A DNA stretch of 64,000 nucleotides from Epichloe hybrida (lineage: Eukaryota > Ascomycota > Sordariomycetes > Hypocreales > Clavicipitaceae): positions 1,612,001-1,676,000 of the forward strand of contig JAFEKR010000009.1 of NCBI GenBank assembly GCA_019022495.1, written 5' to 3'. Shown here in pieces: positions 58,348 to 64,000 of this stretch (within the stretch, counting starts at the first letter, position 1; every line of letters starts with the position of its first letter). The notes under the pieces were generated by a model. That model was not told the origin of the DNA and did not search any database. It was given only the letters and a program-made list of their open reading frames with translations. Made by a program: the position numbers and the translations under genes.

Positions 58348-58962
58348 CTAGGATATCTAATCCTAGCATTGCTTAAAGAAGTGCTTTATTAAACCTTAAT
58401 ACCTTATTAGCTAGAAGAAAGGTTAAGATCCTCTAAACTACCTTAAACATAACCTCTATAAGCTACTGCCACAAAGACCTTGCCTAATGTTCCTAGCTCC
58501 TAAAGGGAATAATTACTATATCCTCTATAAGAACCCTTATAATAATCTTAGTTATATTAGGAGCTTAACCCTTAATAGTTTAATTTCCCTCCTTAATACC
58601 TTCCTTTTAATAAGTAAATTACAAAGAAAATCTCTAAGCTTATAAAGATATATAAGGATAGTAACTATTATAGTAAAAAGCTATATAACTTTCTCTTACT
58701 AAAGCTTACGCTCTTTAAGAGTAAGTATAACTAAATTAACCTCCCTAAGTTATATTTTAGTAAAGTATTTCTTATTATATTAATAGGAGATACTAAATAG
58801 CACTTTCTTAATTACCTTACTAGTAAAAACCTCTTATATAAAGAGATAATTATAAATATCTATTAATACTTTAAGATAGAGAGTAATTAATAATTTTACT
58901 AATATAAATAAAGTAATATAACTCTTAAGAATATTATTACTTAAAACCCTAATAAGACTAAG
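58348..58962. other. RIP-mutated relic, unassigned
   Basis: AT-rich, nothing readable on either strand. Confidence 0.35.
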
Positions 58963-61900
58963 TGTTAGGAGCGCAGAGGTCAAAGATAGGATATTTATCG
59001 AAGCGAGTCTTTAGAGAACCTTTAGGCCGTGTGGATAACAAAGAGGCTAGCTAGCTATAAGATAGCTACGTGCTTATGAAGCGAGGTACTTATTAAAGAC
59101 TACGCATATTATTAGTGCTAGGTTAGAGATTAAAACCTTCACACACCTGCCCCTAGCTAGCATTTATCTAGTAGTAACTATAATAGTCTTAGCTATTACT
59201 TTATTCTTAACCTTTTAGTATAAGCTATAATAAATTAATCTCTCTTAACCTTTTTAAGGATACAAACCATTAGCTAGATTATTATATAGCTAACACTCTA
59301 AAGATTTACTAGAAACACGCTAGTACCTTATAATAATAAAGCTATAGATAATTAGGAAGATAAGGAACCCCTATAATCTAGAACTATAGATAATAGGGTA
59401 TAATAAACGCCACTTAATCCTAATTTAGGTAGAGGTATAGATAATATAACTAAAGAAAAAAGGGCATTATAGTAATGCTATAAGGTTATATAATCTAAGC
59501 TATATTGCCTTTAGAGGAGATAAGAGGTCTTATAGATAGAGGCGTAAATTAGAGAGCTTAAGGCAAATCTAGGATTAGCTAGACCTTAAACTAGACCTAT
59601 AATTACCCCTTAATCTAGACCTATAATTACCCCTTAAACATTAGCTATAATTTTACTTATAGTCTATAGTAATATAGTAGTAATTATATAGTAAGGTAGT
59701 CTTATTAAAATATAAATAAAAATGCTTATATATAAAGGGGAAATGTATAAAAGCCTATAGAATTTCTTAGTAAACTTAGATATACTATTTAAATTAGACT
59801 ACTATACCTTTAAGGATAATATAACTAAGGTAGCGTATGTAAGTAGCTACCTAGCTAGTAATGTAAAGTGATAGTAAATGCGTTATATAGCTATAAATAG
59901 GCATGTAAATTATTTGTTAATTACCTAGGCAGATTTCCTAGAATAGTTAAAAACTAGAATAATAGATATAGGTATAAGACACTTAGAAGTAATAAGGTTA
60001 CTGCTAAATCTTAGGCAGAAGAATAGCTAATTATTTTAATCCTTTATATAAGCCTAGGATAAGGTAAAAGCTAAGTTACCTAAAGAAATCCTTATATATC
60101 TAAGAATTATAATTTTTCTAAATAGCTTAAATAACACTATAAGGAAGTAAATAATTAGTTAAGAGATTCTAATAACCTAGAGCTAACTATAAGGCTAGGG
60201 TAAGAAAGCAAAGGTTATAATAGGTTTAGGCTAAAATAATAAAAAAGGGTAGGACTCTAAAAGAAAGAGGTAACGCTCTTATTTTATATTACCTATAAAT
60301 AGGGTGTAGTAATAGAGCAAAGACTAAGAGAAAAGATTATCCCTAGTGTACTATAAATATAAAAAGCCTAGGCATGCTATACTAACTTATTAGGCACTAG
60401 ATTATTTTACCTGTAAAAGTACTAAATATATAACTAAGAAGTATAGGGAAAGTAGTAATAAAGCTATATCTCCTAATATAATACTAGTTTAATTAGCATA
60501 GACCTAGGAATATAATCTTACTGTAGAATACCCTATAGATAATAAAATAAAAATGCAAGTATCTCTATAATAAGATAACTAGTGGTTAGCTATATAAGCA
60601 CTGTTTAATATAGGCGTATAGTCTTTAATAATTTATCTAAAATTATTATTAAAAAAGGATTAGGAGAGTGTAATCTAATTAGACAGGATATTAGAGAGTG
60701 TAAGTAAAAAAGTGATTCTATATTAAGGAATTCTAAAAAAATTAGTTAAGATAAAAGATAGTATAGGATTTATAAAGGTTTACTAAGTTAGCTACTTTAT
60801 TGCTAATATAGGTAAAGGGATAATTCTAGGTATAGACTAGATTAAAGAGTATTTACCTATAATTATGTGTTAGGAGCATAAATACTAGAGATATCTAGTA
60901 ATAATAGAATATCTCTCCTTTACTTATAGTAAGTAGTAAGTATATAGAGAGAAAAAAATAGTAGTAGTTACTTTATTATTAGGAGTAATAAAGATTAGGC
61001 TAAGTGTTCTAGAAAACAAAAATTAAAAAGGAAAAGGAAAAGGCTAATTAAAGAACCTAGTAGTAATAGATATATAAATAAATAGTAAAGTAGCTACGTA
61101 AATCCTTAAGTACGCTTATTTATAGCAAAAAAGCAAAGGTATTATAGTTATGCTAATTTTAGAAGACATAAGCAGTAAAGAAGCCACATTAAATTAGGAT
61201 AAAAGCACTAAGCGCCTTACACTAATAATCCTAGAAGAATATAGGGAGTTTATAGATATTTTTTCTAAAGAGTTAGTGGGTAAGCTTCCTAAACTAGGAG
61301 GTCACACTTATATAATTAAATTAGAAGAAGGGAAAACACTACCTTAGGGGCCTATATATAATTTAGCTAAAAGGAAGCTAGAGGTTCTTAGAGAGTACCT
61401 TATAAGTGTGTAGCTTAAAGGGTAAATTAGAAGATTAGTTAGCCTAGCTAAAGCCCTAATTTTATTTGTTCTAAAGAAAGGAGGGAAACTAAGGCTTTAT
61501 GTGGATTATAGGGGCCTAAATAAAATCACAATTAAGAATAAGGCCCCTTTACCCCTTATCGCTAAAATTCTTAATTAATTAGCAAGCGTAGTTATTTTTA
61601 TAGTCCTAGATTTAAAAGATATGTACTACTAGCTATGTATTCGCTTAGGCAATAAGTAAAAAACAGTATTCTATTATTAATATAGCCACTTTAAATATCT
61701 AGTAATGCCATTTAGACTAGTTAACGCACTAGTGACTTTTTAGGAGTATATTAACAATGCTCTTAAAGGACTTATTAATAAGACTTACATTATCTATCTA
61801 GATAATATGCTAATATATAGTAGCAAGGTTAAAGATTATATAAAGCATATTAAACAAGTTTTACGTAGGTTTAGAGAGGTAAGTCTTTTTATTAACCTTA

Positions 61901-64000
61901 AGAAGTGTTAATTTTTAGTTAAGGAAGTTAAATTTTTAGGCTTTAAGATATTAGAGAAAGGTATTATAATAGACCTAGTAAGAGTTAAAGCAATTATAAC
62001 CTAGCTAATACCACGTAGCGTTTTTAACATTTAGTTATTTCTTGGTTTTACTAGATTTTACTGCTGTTTTATTAAATAGTATAGTAAAGTTATTATTCTA
62101 TTAATAGATTGCCTTAGAGGGAATTAACTAGCGATAGTTAAACTAGAACCCCGCGAGATAGCAGCGTTTAGAGAACTTTAATAAAGATTTTAGGAAGCGC
62201 TAATTTTAGTGTATTTTAACCTACTTATATATCTTAGAGTGGAGACAGATACATTTAGACATGCGATTAGGGCTATACTTATAATATTAGTGCTAGGTCA
62301 CTAGCACCTAGTTATGTTTATATTAAGAAAGATAACTAATACTAAATTATGATATTTAACACCTAACGGCGAATTATTAGCTATCTAAGAGGCTTTTCGC
62401 ACATAGAGACACTATCTTGCTTATTTAGCTTACATAATTAAAGTTATTATAGATTATTTAAACTATAAGTACCTTACTATAAAGCCTAAGCTTACTAGTA
62501 AGTAGGTAACTACACTTAATAAGCTTTATTCTTTTAACTTTAAGATTATGTATTATATAGGGAAATTAAATCCTACTAACTTACTTTTAAGAAGACTAGA
62601 TTTTATAAGTAAGGTAAGGAAAGAGGAAGTAGTAATTATATAACTTCCTACCTTTTTATCTAAATTTATAAATACTAAGAGATAGGAACACTATAGTAAT
62701 ATTATTAATGCTATAGGCTCCACGAAAACGTTACTTAATATAACTAATAGTTAGTTATAATAACGCTGCGATAATACTGCTAATATCTAGGGTTTTAAAA
62801 AATCATAACTTAACTATATTCCTAAAGAACCTAATAATCTAGATAATCTTAGAAGAGTTATATTAGTAGGGTTATTTAATACTTTTTATACTTCGGTTAA
62901 TAAGTAATAAGCTAGCTATAGTAATACTATTAGTACCTAGCGTATACATTGTTTAGTGCTTAATTATTTTAATTTTCCTATTAGACTAGCTATTACTAAT
63001 AGGGATAGACTAGCATAAGTTATTGCTAGCAAGTAGCGAGGGCGCCCCTTAAAAACGTTACTTATCTATATCCCTATAAGACTAGAAGTATCTATTAAAC
63101 TAATTACTTATAAAGATATTATAGCTAGGATTTAATCTGTTTAGAGAACCTCTTCTAAGTTTAACTCTGACTTTTTAGAAAAGAGCTTAGAATTAAAACC
63201 CCTAATTTAAGTCTTATTATATAAAGCATAGCAAGGCAATAACTTTACTATAGGTTAATTAAAGTTGCTTAAAAGCAGTAATTTAGCTATGTCTTAGATA
63301 TAGTTAATTAGACTCTCTAAGCTATTAATGTTTAAGAATTATGTTTTTATTTCTCTAGGTATAAGGAAAGAAATTTTATTGCTAACTTATAATAACCCTA
63401 CTACTAAGCACTAAGGAGTAAGTAAAACTCTTTATTAGATTATAAACTAATATTATTAGCTAATAATAAAGAAAGATATAAAGGTGCACGTTAGCACTTA
63501 CGTAAATTATTAGACTTTAAAACTAAGGTATTACAAACTATATAGTAAGCTAGCTACGTTACTAGTGCCTAATCGCCCCTTTTAAGAATTATTAATAGAT
63601 TTTGTTACTAGACTTCCACTAGTAAAAGATTTAAATTAAACCTATAACGTAATTTTAGTTATTATTAACTATTTCACGAAATATAGTATTTATATCCCTA
63701 TGTTAACGCGACTAACTAGCAATAGGCTAGTAACTATGTTCTTAGAATATGTTTTTAGAGACTATAAAGCCCTAGAAGGTATTATAACAGACTAAGGTTC
63801 TATATTTACTAGTGGTTTCTAGATAACTTTTTGCTATCTTCTTATAATAAAGCGGCTACTTAGCACTGCTTTTTACCTCTAGATAGATAGTTAGATAGAA
63901 CGTTTAAACTAGGTCTTAGAACATTATTTAAGGGCTTTTACTTATGCTAAATAGACTAATTAGGCGGATAACCTATTAATAGTGTAATTTGCGTATAACA
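58963..64000 (+). mobile_element. Gypsy-C element, truncated by the window end
   Basis: A likely 5' LTR (58963 to about 59145, TGTTAGGAGCG to TTCACACA; the 3' boundary is uncertain) is followed by gag-like sequence (59,480-60,250). A degenerate zinc knuckle (YKYKKPRHAILTYQ) is near 60,360 and a protease-like region near 60,590-60,900. Pol then extends to the window end. No nested insertion is seen. Confidence 0.75.
61200..64000 (+). pseudogene. Gypsy-C pol: RT, RNase H, integrase (partial)
   Basis: [22 protein letters not shown] at ~61,475-61,535, DLKDMYY at ~61,610, VMPFRLVNALVTF at ~61,705, and YLDNMLIYS at ~61,797 (the second catalytic Asp of YLDD now reads Asn, a G-to-A change). KFLGFKILEKGI follows at ~61,930. 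RNase H-like sequence lies near 62,240-62,400. Integrase: the zinc-binding stretch at ~63,380-63,530, then LLIDFVTRLPL at ~63,590, ITDxGSIFTSGF at ~63,785 and IERLNxVLEHYL at ~63,895. These carry all three DDE positions. Relatively few stops compared with Gypsy-A and Gypsy-B, so RIP was lighter. Confidence 0.85.

Noticed and set aside
58963..59160. Self-priming site in Gypsy-C (GCTAGCTAG pairing)
   Set aside because: The motif is nearly palindromic and the LTR end is uncertain, so the complementarity is not informative.

Overview
This window looks like a piece of a filamentous ascomycete chromosome, probably Pezizomycotina. Three things support that: short spliceosomal introns (70-81 nt) with fungal branch-site motifs, fungal gene families, and very strong repeat-induced point mutation (RIP). 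Order-level placement (Hypocreales would fit) is only a guess. The window has two compartments. Positions 1-45,360 and 56,160-64,000 are extremely AT/TA-rich and hold dead, nested transposons full of C-to-T and G-to-A changes. Positions 45,360-56,160 form a GC-balanced island that carries the host genes.

Left AT-rich block. A 5.5 kb hAT transposon with a readable, intron-containing transposase (7071-12565, 8-bp duplication ATAATTAT) sits inside a Gypsy chromovirus (Gypsy-A, LTR from 3104). Three ~1.7-1.8 kb non-coding hAT relatives (1093-2754, 23649-25471, 40751-42570) look like internally deleted derivatives. Two non-coding LTR elements with tandem-repeat interiors lie at 16387-18665 and 22515-28355. 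Minus-strand Copia remains lie at 18.9-22.5 and 28.4-31.0 kb. A 615-bp miniature LTR element (TRIM, 31047-31661) and a complete 7.76-kb Gypsy chromovirus (Gypsy-B, 32257-40014) are each bounded by perfect 5-bp target duplications. An 817-bp barely mutated LTR-like insertion (34459-35275) lies in the Gypsy-B reverse transcriptase. A plus-strand Copia RT/RNase H relic (~43.98-45.23 kb) abuts the island.

The most interesting signal is priming. Gypsy-A and the TRIM both carry, directly after the 5' LTR, a sequence perfectly complementary (12 and 14 nt) to an internal LTR segment. Gypsy-B has a weaker 9-nt version. This is the layout of Tf1/sushi-type self-primed retroelements rather than tRNA-primed ones, and here it also occurs in a tiny non-coding element.

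Gene island. In order: a frameshifted APH-like phosphotransferase pseudogene (+), an F-box gene with a 70-nt intron near its 3' end (-), a long-palindrome MITE between direct repeats, a small secreted 8-cysteine protein gene with one intron (+), a decayed Tad-like LINE ORF1 with zinc knuckles (-), and two coiled-coil protein genes (-). The pseudogene and the F-box gene face each other and start from two inverted copies of the same ~200-bp upstream sequence. The outer part of the left copy is RIP-mutated, so it marks how far RIP reached from the neighbouring repeats.

Right AT-rich block. It holds unassigned relics, one more Gypsy-A-type LTR (58131-58347) and a third Gypsy element (Gypsy-C) whose RT, RNase H and integrase are readable in pieces and run off the window end. 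No tRNA, rRNA or CRISPR array was found.
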